Assembly (NCBI GenBank): GCA_030549775.1
Contig: CM060181.1
Span: forward strand, 2,604,001 to 2,668,000
Source: Tamarix chinensis
Lineage: Eukaryota; Streptophyta; Magnoliopsida; Caryophyllales; Tamaricaceae
Length of the DNA: 64,000 nt
Direction: 5' to 3'
Below are positions 12,394 to 24,400 of the stretch, one piece after another. The notes below the pieces were generated by a model. The model was not told the origin of the DNA. It did no database searches and saw only the letters and a program-made list of their open reading frames with translations. Positions within the stretch are counted from its first letter, which is position 1, and the number at the start of each line of letters is the position of its first letter. The position numbers were made by a program, and so were the translations under genes.

Positions 12394-13090
12394 AAAGGGG
12401 TTAGGGGAAGTGGTGGTTGTTGGGTGTAGGGGTGAGTGAGGAGGTGGCTGGGTGTTGGGGTGTGGTGCAGGTAGCTTGCAGGCGGCAGTAGTGGCGGCGT
12501 GGGCTGTAGGAAGGGAGGAGCTGAGTAGGGGGAGAGGAAGAAAGGATAAGAAAAGGAAGATAAGTGGGAAACTGGTGTAGGGGGTGTGTGGTGGTTGGGG
12601 TGATAGTGCAGGGGTGGCTGGCTGGTAGAATGCAGTCGGAAGGAGCTACAATAGTAGAGAAAAGGGAGGGGGTTGAAGGGTGGTGGCTGTAGGGTGGTGC
12701 ATTGAAAGGGAGAAGAGGAAAAAAAGGGTAGGGTTGCAGGGGAGGCTGCTGCTTGGTCATGTAGGGAGGATAAGTGGCAGAGGAGATGGCGGTGGCTGTA
12801 GTGGAGGAGGAGTCCCATGTAGGGAGAATGGGTAAGGTAGGGGGTCGGTAGGAATTAACACAGGGAGAAGAAGGAGAGATAGGGAGGAAAAAGAGGAAGA
12901 TAAAGGAAGGAAGGAAGGAAGGAAGGAGAAGGGGTGGTGGTTGACAACGGAGGCTAGTGTGGTGGTGGATATAGATGAGGGAATGAGGAAAAACAAGGAA
13001 GGAAAAAGGGAGAGAAAAGAGGAGAGGGGTTGACTAGGAGAGGGAGGCCCAAAGGGGCAGTGATAATTAAGCTTAAAAATGACCATTTTA
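12394..13090 (+). mobile_element. Copy A resumed: purine-rich 3' part
   Basis: After copy B and its duplicated AAAGG, the purine-rich block of copy A continues with G-rich runs and GGAA repeats near 12905. It fades near 13090 into ordinary AT-rich DNA. No TTACA end was located, so the end of copy A is missing or too diverged to see. Confidence 0.6.
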
Positions 13091-14149
13091 ACCCTAAAAG
13101 ACCTTTAGCATGATTAGAGCCAATGGTTGATTGCGACCTTTGACTTTATCGCCCTTAGAATAGTAATTGAGTATGAATAGTAAATCTTAGTTAATAATAG
13201 TTTTTGGTAGTAAATATTTTCAACTTTTATTTTTAAGCTTCTTATTGTAAAATGACATTTCTATATACCAATAGATAATATTTTCTTATAAATAGTGAAT
13301 TTTCCAAATTTAGTATATAACCATATTTTTTGATGACTAATTTTATCATATCTGAGTCTTCTATCTGTTGTATTTCTAACTAAAAGTGGTACTTGTTGAT
13401 AAAATGAGATCCATGTATTTTATAGTGAGTGTAGTACTAACTTTAAACACTTAAATGATATGTGATCTATGTACTCTATGAGATTCCCTTAGTGAAATAT
13501 GTTTTGTGTTGGCGTTTGAAAAACACGATTTTTTTGGATTCTCCTTTTATCTTTTCGTAAAATACTAGGGGCTACTAGTTGTATTGTAGGTTGGTGTCTT
13601 TTATACTCTACATGAACTTCAAACTCCATAGGGAATATGCATACTAAAGGATTATGATACCTTGGTAAGACTACCTTGACCAAAATCCATTGATAGTGGG
13701 TGGGATGTCCGAACTATGGTGACATTTATAGCTATAGGCTAGGTGGATGTTGGAGTATTTGTACCACCCCTTAGCATAGATGTTAATTTTTAGTTGAGTA
13801 GAAATCTCTATTATCTTAGAATTTCCTAGTTTATATCATTAAGTTCTAATTGTGTTATTTTTTAGATGATTTCCTAGAGGTTTCGAAGGAGGCCGGATAG
13901 GATAAACGTGCTTAGAATTCGGTGTCTTTTTTGGTAAAAATACTAGTTGTAATTAGAATTTTTGTTCTAAATGTTATTTATGATTGTATGGAACACTATC
14001 TTGGTTATTTCACACATAAATGACTTAAGAAATAGAGAACCTTTTTTTTGTCATGGGTAAAGTATTGCTACAACATAAGCTATCACTCCTCCTCTATTAA
14101 GATGACTCCATTCCAAATCTTGCATGGGTGACCTTCGCTAATGATTTTG
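13091..14149. other. AT-rich DNA without a recognised gene
   Basis: No supportable gene. A GGAGGCCGGATAGGATAAAC segment near 13888 resembles GGAGG-containing segments near 36588 and 52365, which lie in reversed copies of the long-LTR family. This stretch may therefore include an old fragment of that family. Confidence 0.4.
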
Positions 14150-14830
14150 AGGTATCCTCATGTTGTCTCCTTTTTCCATGAGGCGGATCAAGTGCTTCTC
14201 ACAAAATATGAGTTGCTCCAACAACTCAAATCAAATTTGGTAGCTTCCATTAATAGAATGAAACATGTTGAAGCTGAGAGGTGTGATCTCACCTTTGTAG
14301 TGGGGTGATTGAGTGCTTCTAAAGCTTCATCTGCGTCAACAATAAATAGTTGTTAAGCGAGCACATCAGAAGCTGTCTACCAAGTGTTATGGCCCTTATC
14401 TCATCTTATACAAGATAGGAGCAGAGGCATACAAATTATAGCTTCCAACTTCTGTGCTGAAACAATATGATGGAGAGCCATCAACTAGTACTGCTACTCT
14501 GCCTAATATCTCGGATGATGGTTTTATTGAGTAGGAGCCTAACTGCTGGATGTGCGTTGTGTCGATGTAGAACATGTAACAGCCTTCTTTGAAGAATATT
14601 TATTCCATTGGAAATAGGTCACCCAAAGATGCCACTTGGGAATCAAAAGAATGTTGCTTCAGCAGTTCCCTTTACTGGAGCTTGGGGACAACTGACAAGC
14701 ATCCTCTTGATGGGGAAGGTATTGTTAGGCACAGAAGGTCTTCATGGGCCCACGCCTCAACCCACATCACACGTAATTAGCCCACCTATTAGACCAAATT
14801 TGTAGCATTAGTCTAATTAATCCCCCAAAG
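14150..14830 (+). pseudogene. Broken Ty3/Gypsy pol 3' end (integrase tail and chromodomain-like)
   Basis: Plus-strand pieces match the end of plant Ty3/Gypsy polyproteins in the expected order. A coiled segment EADQVLLTKYELLQQLKSN lies near 14180. The integrase C-terminal phrase KLSTKCYGPYLILYKIG-AEAYKL lies near 14370. A chromodomain-like tail follows, with FHWK, PKDATWE and later GIVRHRRSSWAHAST (14590-14780). Stops and frame changes separate the pieces, so it is dead. It could be the internal remnant of an element related to the neighbouring long LTRs, but the sequence does not prove the link. Confidence 0.65.
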
Positions 14831-15110
14831 TTTCTAATGTCTTTTTGCTATTGTGAATATAGTTTCCTCGTGTCTTGTGCTCGTGTATGGGAAAGTTGAG
14901 TTTATGGAAATCTCGGTTCTCATGTCTCGGAGCAAGGACGTAGATGGAAAACTATAGCCTCGCAGAAGGCAAGCTGTAATAAAATTAAAATGTCATGGTT
15001 TGATTCCCACCGTAAGAGTCTTCTGAATCCAATTGTTCTGATTGGGACCTATCACAACAAGAGAAAGTGCGACGGTATAGAATGATTATGAAACGACTTA
15101 AGGAAATTAT
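14831..15110. other. Short spacer before copy C
   Basis: No gene seen. It ends with ATTAT (15106-15110), the left target-site duplication of copy C. Confidence 0.5.
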
Positions 15111-15959
15111 TGTAACACCCCCAAAATTCACTACCAAAAAATTTTATTTAATTAAAAGAAAATTAGCGGAAGCAAAATAACAAACCGTGAATTCTGGGGA
15201 TATTACCGCCACACTTAATACCAGACCGGTTCATTCATACCATTCCAGTACCAAGTGTTAAGGCTAAAGGAGAAAAATACAAATTACGAGAAACTTAATT
15301 AATAATTAAATCAGAGTAGCGCAAGTAAATATAATCCATCAAGTGGTGGTTAAAAAACAATGAATACATTGAAATTGTAAATTTAAAGGATACAGAGTAA
15401 AACCCTAATAGTTCCGGATAGTTCCTTACGCTCTTTCCCGATGGTCCACTTGAATAACACATAGAAACGACCTGTAAGGGACACTGCCCATTGAATAGGC
15501 AGGGGCCCTATGAATGGAACCCTTCAGTACTACGGTACTAAGTAACTCTTTAAAAACACACTTAAAAGTGGGCACGCAATGTAATACATGATATACTACT
15601 GTATTCATACATAACGACAGGTGTAAACATGGTATTCATATCCATACATTCACACATCCAACAAGTCAATCAGACATTAATGGGGTATACGTATCATTCA
15701 CTTTGGTCCATTCGCATACTTAACAAGTCAACAAAACATTAATAGGCCATAATGAATCATCGATACTTTTAGGGCCTTAGGGCCATTAGTTCATCATTAA
15801 TCCATCATCTTGGATTATAAATATCTATGTGAGTGTGGGAACCCCACTATTATAGCTGGTGAATCGGTCACTTATAGGGCAGAATGCACCTAACCACTAT
15901 TATATGTCGGTGGATTGGTCTCCAGGGCAACATGCTCCTGACCACTATTATGCTGGTGG

Positions 15960-16886
15960 TAGGGCTGTGCAAAATCGGATATCCGTATCCGATCGGATTT
16001 TTTTCGAATATCTGATCCGATCGGATATTTTAATCTATATCCGTATCTATATCCATTAATAGCGGATATCCGAATAGTCAGATATTCGAAAAATTGGATA
16101 CGGATATCGGATATATCGGATATATCCGATTATCCGAAAAATATTTCTTTTTCAACAAAAAAGACTTGTTTATGACTGGATATCTAAAAATTTGATAATC
16201 GAAATTCAGATATCAGATATCCGCATTGAAATATCCATATGTGGATATTTTAACCTGCTAGAATTAAATTAAAATAAATTCTAAAAATCCAAAGTCCATA
16301 ACAAATACAATAAATCAACAATAATCCAAATATGCGCATTGAAATATCCAAATATGGATATTTTAACCTGTTAGAATTAAATTAAAATAAATTCTAAAAA
16401 TCCAAAGTCCATAACAAATACAAAAAATCAACAATAATCCAAATATCCGTATTGAAATATCCAAATGTGGATATTTTAACCTGCTAGAATTAAATTAAAT
16501 AAAATTCTAAACATCCAAAGTCCATAACAAATACAACAAATTAACAATAATCCAAAGTCCAAAGTCTATAACACAAATACAACAATAATCTAAAGTCCAT
16601 AAATCCATAATTTTTGGGTTAAATAATTATATATATAATTTATTTAATCAAAAAATATTTATATATTTTATTTTAAAAATATTTTTCTTATACACCGGAT
16701 ATTTTAATCGGATCGAATAATCTGGAAAAATATCGGATCGGATATCCGCTCAGAAAAATTTTAATTTTGACTAGATCAGATATCCGCTCAGGTTTTTAAA
16801 ACCCGGATCGGATATCCTAAAACTCGGATTGGATTTTTTAAATATCAGATCGGATTTTCGGATTACGGATTTTTTGTACAGCCCTA
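15960..16886. mobile_element. Non-autonomous hAT-like DNA transposon, 927 bp
   Basis: Its ends are near-perfect inverted repeats: TAGGGCTGTGCAAAATC on the left, and TAGGGCTGTACAAAAAATC when the right end is read on the opposite strand. It is flanked by an identical 8-bp duplication GCTGGTGG (15952-15959 and 16887-16894), typical of hAT elements. The interior has no transposase. Both subterminal zones are full of GGATATCCG/CGGATATC palindromes, and three 113-bp tandem units lie between. It inserted into copy C after that LTR had integrated. Confidence 0.9.
16223..16555 (+). repeat. 113-bp tandem repeat, three copies
   Basis: The phrase (G)CATTGAAATATCCA recurs at 16223, 16336 and 16449. Each unit continues with GTGGATATTTTAACCTG, then TAGAATTAAATTAAA, then CCAAAGTCCATAACAAATAC. 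It sits in the centre of the hAT-like element. Confidence 0.92.
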
Positions 16887-18179
16887 GCTGGTGGATCGGT
16901 TTGGCCCCAACTCTCATGGTGTTCCACTGTAAGTACTTAGTGTGTTTTACGTGTCTTAACAAATTAGGGTTTGGTTTATTGAGCTCGGGATCCTCCACTA
17001 TTATAACCGGTAGATCGGTCACTTATAGGGTAGAACGCACCTAACCACTATTATATGCCGGTGGATCGGTCTCTAGGCACCTCGGCACTTGGCCACTATT
17101 ATGCCAATGGATTTGTCTGGGCCCAGCTTAATAATATTCCACTTTACATGATTAGTGTTTTACCGTATCTTATTTAACAAATTTCATCCTAGACATGCAT
17201 GACTAACTATATTCACACTTATCCTCCCAGGAAGGCTTATCCCATATCTTGGGACTTCTGCACCTTCTAAATTGCCCCAACATCCTTCCCTTAATCCACC
17301 TTCTCACACCGGGGAGTCCAACTCCTAAATGTATGGGTCAAGCCCACTCACCACCTTACCCTAGGGTTTCTCCAAAAACCTTAATTTGGGCCTATGCAGC
17401 CCATCCTTCTCTACCTTACACATCCCAAACTATTTCAACACCCTACACGTCACGACCCTTATATTCAACTCTCACTTCATACCCCACTCATTCTCATTTA
17501 TTTTTAATTATTTTCTTTTTTTTTTCTTTTTCCAACTTCTCAAATTAGGGTTTCCTCCCAAACCCTAGCTTAGTCTCCTACGCACCCTTATATTGCCCCA
17601 CGTACTATTTTTCGCCCGAAGCCCCTAGACACCCAAACGACACTTCTATTACCTTCCTCACGCCTCGAGGCAACTTTATATACGTAAAGTTTGCCCCCAT
17701 GCCGACTCTAACCATCCCATACAAACCCTCGATTCTCCCACTCTCTTATTTTATTTAAGTCACCTTTTACTCATCCACTCATGGATCATAGATTATTTAG
17801 GTCATCCTTACCTACGTTAGCCAATTTACTTCCCCTTGGTTATCTTTCTCTCCCATTTCTCTTTTTCATCCCTCCATCCCACATCACCACATTAATTATC
17901 CTAGCATACATGTCGTAAATGGCCACATCACATCACATCATAATTTACAACATATCCATATTAGCACATACCAAAGGAGGGCACATGAACATACATCTTT
18001 TCCAAGCTACGCCACACATGAAACGGTTAAGATAATAACATATAGAACACGACATATAATTATATAGGACATCCAAGGCATGTAAGACACAAAGCACGCA
18101 TTCAGCCTTAGCTACACCCTTACTCGGTTTACGTTACCGAGCTATCTCCCACACTTATTAGGCCACTAATCACCCTTCG

Positions 18180-18930
18180 TAATTGTTACACTTAATATAT
18201 TTTCCATTTGGTTGATTAGATCTCCAATTCACCCATTTCCTTCATTATAATTAACAAATTGTCCTTTAGTTGGTCAAATTATCAAATTACCCCTGTTCAT
18301 TATCCTAATTATCAAATTACCCCTTTAATTGGTTAAATTACCAAATTGCCCCTCACATTTTTCATATTTATCATTTTACCCTTCTCCATTATTAAATTAT
18401 CATTTTACCCTTTTCTTTTATTAAATTATCATTTTATCCTTCTTAATTATTATAATTACCAAGTTACTCCTTTCCAATTTTCACTTTTACCCCTCTTGTC
18501 CCCAAATTACCATTTTACCCTTTTACTTTTAAATTAACAATTTTACCCCTTAACTTCCAAAATTTACCATAACACCCCTTCCATTCACAAAATTACCATT
18601 TTGCCCCTTTAATTACGAAATTATAATTTTACCCTTTTATTAAAAAATTACTATTTTTCCCTTTTATTACAAAATTACCATTTTACCCCTTTAGTAACAA
18701 AATTACTATTTTACCCTTTTATCATAAATTTACCATTTTACCCTTTTATTACAAAATTACCAATTTACCCTTAAATCAAAAAATTACTATTTTATCCTTT
18801 TTACTTCCAAAATTACCATTTTATCCATTTAATTACAAAATCACCCTTTAATTACAAAATTACTACTTTGCCTTTGCCTCCAAAATTACCATAATACCCC
18901 TTTTAAATTAAAAATTACCATTTTGCCCAT
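18180..18930 (+). repeat. Degenerate TTACCATTTTACCC tract, copy C
   Basis: Irregular short repeats such as AAAATTACCATTTTACCCC, matching the tract of copy B but shorter. Confidence 0.85.
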
Positions 18931-19599
18931 TAGTATACCACTTATATCAAATTATCATTACTACATAAAATATTAATATTAATATTAATACCTCATCCAC
19001 AACTCTTATATTTAATATAATACTTATTAGTACCCATATATATATATATTAGGCCATATACTTATACAATATATATTATTAAAATATCCCTAAGGCTCAC
19101 AAAATATTAACCATGTATTAAAGATCATAATAGCATAAAACAATATGGATAATACTTAACATTTTCATTAACAACCAAACTCTTACCTTAACAATATTTC
19201 CATACATAACATATAACCTAACATGCTTCTTTTTATCCATCATCACAAGAAACTACGCATATGATATTAAGCATAATCACATGTTAAAAATCCTAATGTG
19301 CTGACATACGTTAATCCATACGTTTAAGTGGAATTTAATGCTTACCTTGATTTCCGTAAAAACGAACCTTATCAGTATTCCAGTTTAAAATCGGTTTAAG
19401 GTTCAAGCTTTAATTATCAAAACCAATACCTAAAAATAATGTCAAGATTGATTATATTAGAAATAAGAGAAAACCAAGTGCAAGACTTTATAACCTTAAT
19501 TAATAAAATAATTAACTTAAAATATTATTATACCTTAAAATCATTAACTAATTAAATCAAGAAATGCAGCAGTTCATCCTGCTTATGTAGCATGAGCCG

Positions 19600-20890
19600 C
19601 ATGCATGGAAATGAGGAGGGGGCTCGAAGGTGGTGAAAAGAGGAGGAATAGGTTATTTTCGGGTTGGTGGTTTGGGGCTATGAAAGAAGGTGGCTGAGGG
19701 AGGATTTTGGGCAAGGGAAGGGTGTAGAAGTGGAGAGGGGGTGTAGGTGGTGGTCGGGGATGGGTTAACGGCAGCGGAGGCGGCGGTAGCGAGACTGCGA
19801 AATGGTGTTGTCGAGAGGGATGGCTGAGAAGGAAGGAAAAGGGAGGGGGAAAATGAAGGCTTTCGGGTGGTGGTTTCGGGCAAAGGAGGATTGGGGGTGG
19901 TAGAGGGGGTTGTAGGGATTAATGTGGTGGCTCAGGCGGCGATAGAAGTGACAGAACGACGGTGGATCGGGGCGGTACAGGGTGGTTGCCGATAAGGGAT
20001 GGAAAAAGAGAAAAAGAAGAGAGGAGGAATGAGGCTGCGGGGTGGCTCGAGGGGTGCTGTGGTCATTCGGGGTGAGGTAGAGGGTGGCAGGGGTGGTGCA
20101 GGTGGCTGTTGAGGCGGCGAAGCAAAAATAGGGTGAGAGAGGGGAGGAGAAGAATGAAAGAAAAAGAGGTCGGGGAAGGCATGGAGAGGCTCGGGAAAAT
20201 GCAGAATGAGGGAGGGAAGGAAGAAGAAAAGAAGAGGAAGAGAGAGGAGGGGATAGGGTGGCAGCAGGGTGGTAGGGGAATGGCTATGGCAGGGAGAGGG
20301 AGAAGAGAGGAGAATAGCGATGGTAGGGAATATGGAAGGGAGAGATGGTGAGGCCGGGATGAGGCAGAGAAATGGTGAAAGAGAGAGAGAGATAGATATG
20401 GTGATCAATAGGGGGAAGGGAGAGAAGGTGGGGCCAGGATGGGGCAGAGAAATAGCGAGAGAGAGAGATAGATAGGGTGATTAATAGGGAAAAGGGAGTT
20501 GCAGGTGGAGTGGTAGTGATGGCGGGTGGTCAAAATTTTCACCGAGAAAAGAGGAAGAAAAAAGAAAGAAGAAGAAGGGGAGGGGGAGCTGGGCGCGACA
20601 GACGGTCAAAAGGAAAGAAGGAGCGGGCTAACCTGGTCAGGGAGAAAGGAAGAAAAGAAAGAAGGCGACCGAGCTCACGTGAAGGAGAGGAGGAAAAATG
20701 GATCAACAACCCACACACTAGGGAGAAGGAGAGGGAGGAGAGGAGAGACGGGCTAGCAACCCAAGCACAGGGGAAAGAGGTAGGCCAGACTAGCCGGCGG
20801 CCCAAGGAAAGAAAAGGAAGAATAAATAAAAGAGAAAAGGAAGAAAAAGGAGAAGAAAAAAGGAAAAAAAGAAAAAAGAAAAGGAAACAA
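19600..20890. repeat. Purine-rich block, copy C
   Basis: Plus-strand G/A-rich sequence with GAGAGA and AGGAAG runs. It corresponds to the block in copy B. Frames in it are not conserved with copy B. Confidence 0.75.
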
Positions 20891-21477
20891 TATTAAATAA
20901 AATAATTAAATATAATATTTTTAGATAATAAATTTATTTAATAATTTAATTTAATATAATTAAAATATAAGAGTTTAAAAAGAATAATTTTAATAAAATA
21001 ATAGTTTGAAAAATTATTTAAATAAAACAATTATGATAAAATAACCAAGTATTTATTTTAATTTATTAAATATTTATATCCAATTTTATATACTCAAAAT
21101 CCATAAAATAATTAAATTAAATAGATTTAAAGACTAATTTATCTCAAATAAAATTTATTTATTAAATTATAGGCTTTTAAAATTTCAAAAAATTACAATT
21201 ATCATACGCTAAGCTCAGTTTTATCATAACCGCACTAGGGAATGCAAGGCAGAGGCACTATGTCAAAATGAATGATTCCACGAGACCCCTTCCACTACAA
21301 TTTGCAGGGTTTCTGACTTTGCATAAAAACTCAGGTACGAGATAAAAATGCGCCAAACCAACCATAAAGCAGGACAAGGTATAATCAAAAGTGAAATCAG
21401 ACTCAAACCAGCTTCCCAATTGCAAACTAAAGCATCTCCGCATTCGTGAACTGAGGGAGGCGGATAAAAAATATAAC

Positions 21478-24400
21478 TCAAAATCTCTCTCCAAACCTAA
21501 AGAACAGAGCACCAGTTCCAGAGTTATGATCAACGGCATACTCTGCTCTCACCAAACCAAGCTTGACACCAGCACCATATGATGACCCTTGACCCATTCT
21601 TCTGTAAACTTCAGTTGGATTTCCTTTGACATCTTTGGAGCTTCCAAGATCATTTCCATGTTCAGCAAACAGGTACATGTGTGTATTTCTCACAGGTATC
21701 CGCAATTCAGCAGCAACCTATAGGTAGAAAAATCAAATAAATATCCAATGTACTCTTGATGTGTTTTTCAGGATCACACCATGAATTTGCCATTAAATCT
21801 GATACCAGTACATTTAGATAACAGAAAAGTGACAAGTTAGTACTTATTAGAATTTCTAACCTCAAGGATGTTTCTAGCAGCAGCCAGTTCACCCATGTTG
21901 TAACCCCTCACAGAATAAGGTCCCCCAAGTGTAAAAGCATCATAACTTGGAAGGTCACCCACACAGCCACCGTAATGACCATGAAGAACAAAAACAGGCG
22001 GTGGTAGTTTGTTGGCACCCTCTTCTACTTGTTTCAGCTGAATAAATTTAGTCAGCGTTAGCTGGTGACGGTTGAAAAATGGGAATTTGCTTCCAATACC
22101 AAGGCCCTGATCCACCTGCAGTCAAAATGGAGAAACGCAAGCCTCAAGATCAGAGACCACACCAAATTTTAGGCATTTGATACACATCCAGGCTCCACGC
22201 TACTAAAAATGCTTCAACCCTCAGGCTTGGCCCACTCAACTTCAGAGGTGGAAGTCTTGGATTCAAAGCTCATGGGCCCTAAACCTCCGTAAATGAACAT
22301 ACATTTTGCAGGGAGATAAGAACAAACTGGAAGCAAAGGGAGAATCAAGAATCACGCACACAACTGAAGACGAGTCCCTCTCAATTATTTGCATAATATA
22401 ATCATAATAAATCAAAATCAAGTCTCAGAAATATCATACAAAAATCTGTTCTGACAAACAAGGTGACAACTAATATAAGGCCTCGTAAAGGACAGTTCAA
22501 AGCACCGTCATTGAGTATAAATACAAGCAGCAAGTACAGAAAAAGGTAGCATGGACTAACAGCATGAAAATTTTCAGAGACGATGGTGAACAGAAGTTGG
22601 GAAGCAGACCAGTCTATAGAATAAACACGTTGAATCAGACTTCACTATTGTCTAATGTGGGTAAAAAATAAAGAAAAAGTAATGAGTTGCATATGCCAAT
22701 ATCCTTCATATTTATTTCATAGGGAAAGATGGAGAAAATAAATGCAGTAGTAAAGAACGACTAAAATAGTACTGATTCAAGATTGATAAAATGAAGAAAT
22801 ACTAAAAATAGGAAGAAACGCCTAACATCAACAGTGTAGCACGGAAATGTCCAGGTGCTGTTTCCCGTAATGGAAATGTTCTGGTGTCGGAATCGGTGCC
22901 GGAAACATCCGAACAATTATTATTATTATTTTTTTATAATTTTATTAATGGTTTACATCAACTAAGGTAGGTAATGGTTTTAGAATTTTTTTTATTTCTT
23001 TTTTAATTTTAGTAGATTGGTTCTCTTTTTTTAAACTGCATATAATGTGTGTATATAATTTTTTTGTTGTTGTTTCCTTCCATCTCGGTTTCCTAATATT
23101 TTAAGAAATGACCTTTCAGTGCTCAGTGCTTCTCTCCATCCCTGTTTCCACGTCTCTATTCCTGTCCCCATGCAACACAGATCATCAAAGCCTCATGCAA
23201 TCAAAGGCGTCCAGAAAAATAGAAACAGATCAAATAGATGATACCAAGAAAGGAGAGAGAGGAGGGGGGCATAATCCAACTCACCTGAAACACATTTCTC
23301 TCACCAACTATAGCTCCATTTACAAATTTCGTGTTATCACGCGTAATATTTCCTTGTGCAAATACCATCCTATCAACACCAGTACCACTTAATGTGGTCG
23401 GAGGCCCATCTGCGCTAATTCCACCACTAGGCAACACTCTTTGACCCTGAGCGGAGATATGGCTGGCTTCATCACGTGTTGTTATCTCTTCCATGACAAA
23501 CCCATATGTAAATTTACTCTGACGGGTAAAATTCTAAAGGAAAACAATAGTGAAGAATAAGGGAATGTAATTGGAAGCAAATACAACACAAAAACATCTG
23601 ATATCAAATCAGAAAGTAATTTAAATCATATATCAGACCAAGTTGGCATACCTCAGTAATATTAGCTTTGAGCCCAGATCTGTCAACCCATATAGGAGGG
23701 ACTTCATCCACACCCGGACCACCAGTGAACACTGGACTTAACTTACGGCTATTGAAGCAGCTTGTTTTCAAGGTACGGTTACGAGGGTTATATATACCAT
23801 CTAAATATGGATGTACATACTCAAACTTGAAAGCCAGATCATCCTGCAAAAGGCATTTATACGATGCTTAAAATATTAACTTTTATGGGGCCAAGAGCTC
23901 GCAAGTTATGGTTTGTCACCTAAAAAAAAAACTCTTCTTGGAATCTGATTTTATGAGCAAAATACACCATTTAGAGAGAGCATCTTTGCGGGAAAAGCTC
24001 AGTCAACTCAACCACAGTTTCCAATTACAAGAAATGTCATTTCTCAATTTATTACGTATGTAGGAGCATAGGAATAGGGGCAAATTACCTGTGGATTGAA
24101 GAAATTACTGGTGGTTACTGATCCGAGAAAGGATCTGTTCAGGCCTTTGATATTTCGATGTTCAAAAGAGACCGTACCACCTGGTTGAATTGAAGCCTAT
24201 ACCACAGATCACATTCATAAATGAGCATGACAGCATCGTGTCTGACACAAATTTGACACACAAAAACCTAAATTCAAGCAGCCCTACCAATGTGGGGCGT
24301 CCTTGACGGCCAGGGACGATGCTCCATTCGGTGCTAACTTCAGCCGATTTTTGATCAAGTTCTTTAAGCTTAACCTCAACAATAATTCCTCCTTCATTCT

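Larger units (their letters stand above)
15842..17120 (+). repeat. CACTATTAT-GGTGGATCGG array in copy C, split by the hAT insert
   Basis: Three units precede and three follow the usual GGTGTTCCACTGTAAG spacer. The third unit is interrupted exactly by the element at 15960-16886. The halves join as CACTATTAT-GCTGGTGG-ATCGG. The first group spans 15842-15959 and the rest 16887-17120. Confidence 0.85.
15111..21197 (+). mobile_element. Long-LTR family copy C: solo LTR, 6.09 kb including a hAT insert
   Basis: It starts TGTAACACCCCC and ends AAAATTACA. It is flanked by ATTAT at 15106-15110 and 21198-21202. After subtracting the hAT-like insert and its duplicated 8 bp, about 5.15 kb remain, nearly the length of copy B (5.18 kb). 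Landmark order is as in B: GCGGAAGC box, TTGAATAGGCAGGGG box (about 15491), the array (15842-15959 and 16887-17120), TTACCC tract (18180-18930), purine-rich block (19600-20890), AT-rich tail. There is no coding domain. Its 3' end lies 281 bp beyond the TOC75 stop codon. Confidence 0.88.

Noticed and set aside
22880..23110. Possible small insertion in TOC75 intron 6
   Set aside because: Composition changes (T-rich, ATT run, GTTTCC words), but no clear ends or target duplication were found, and splicing is unaffected.
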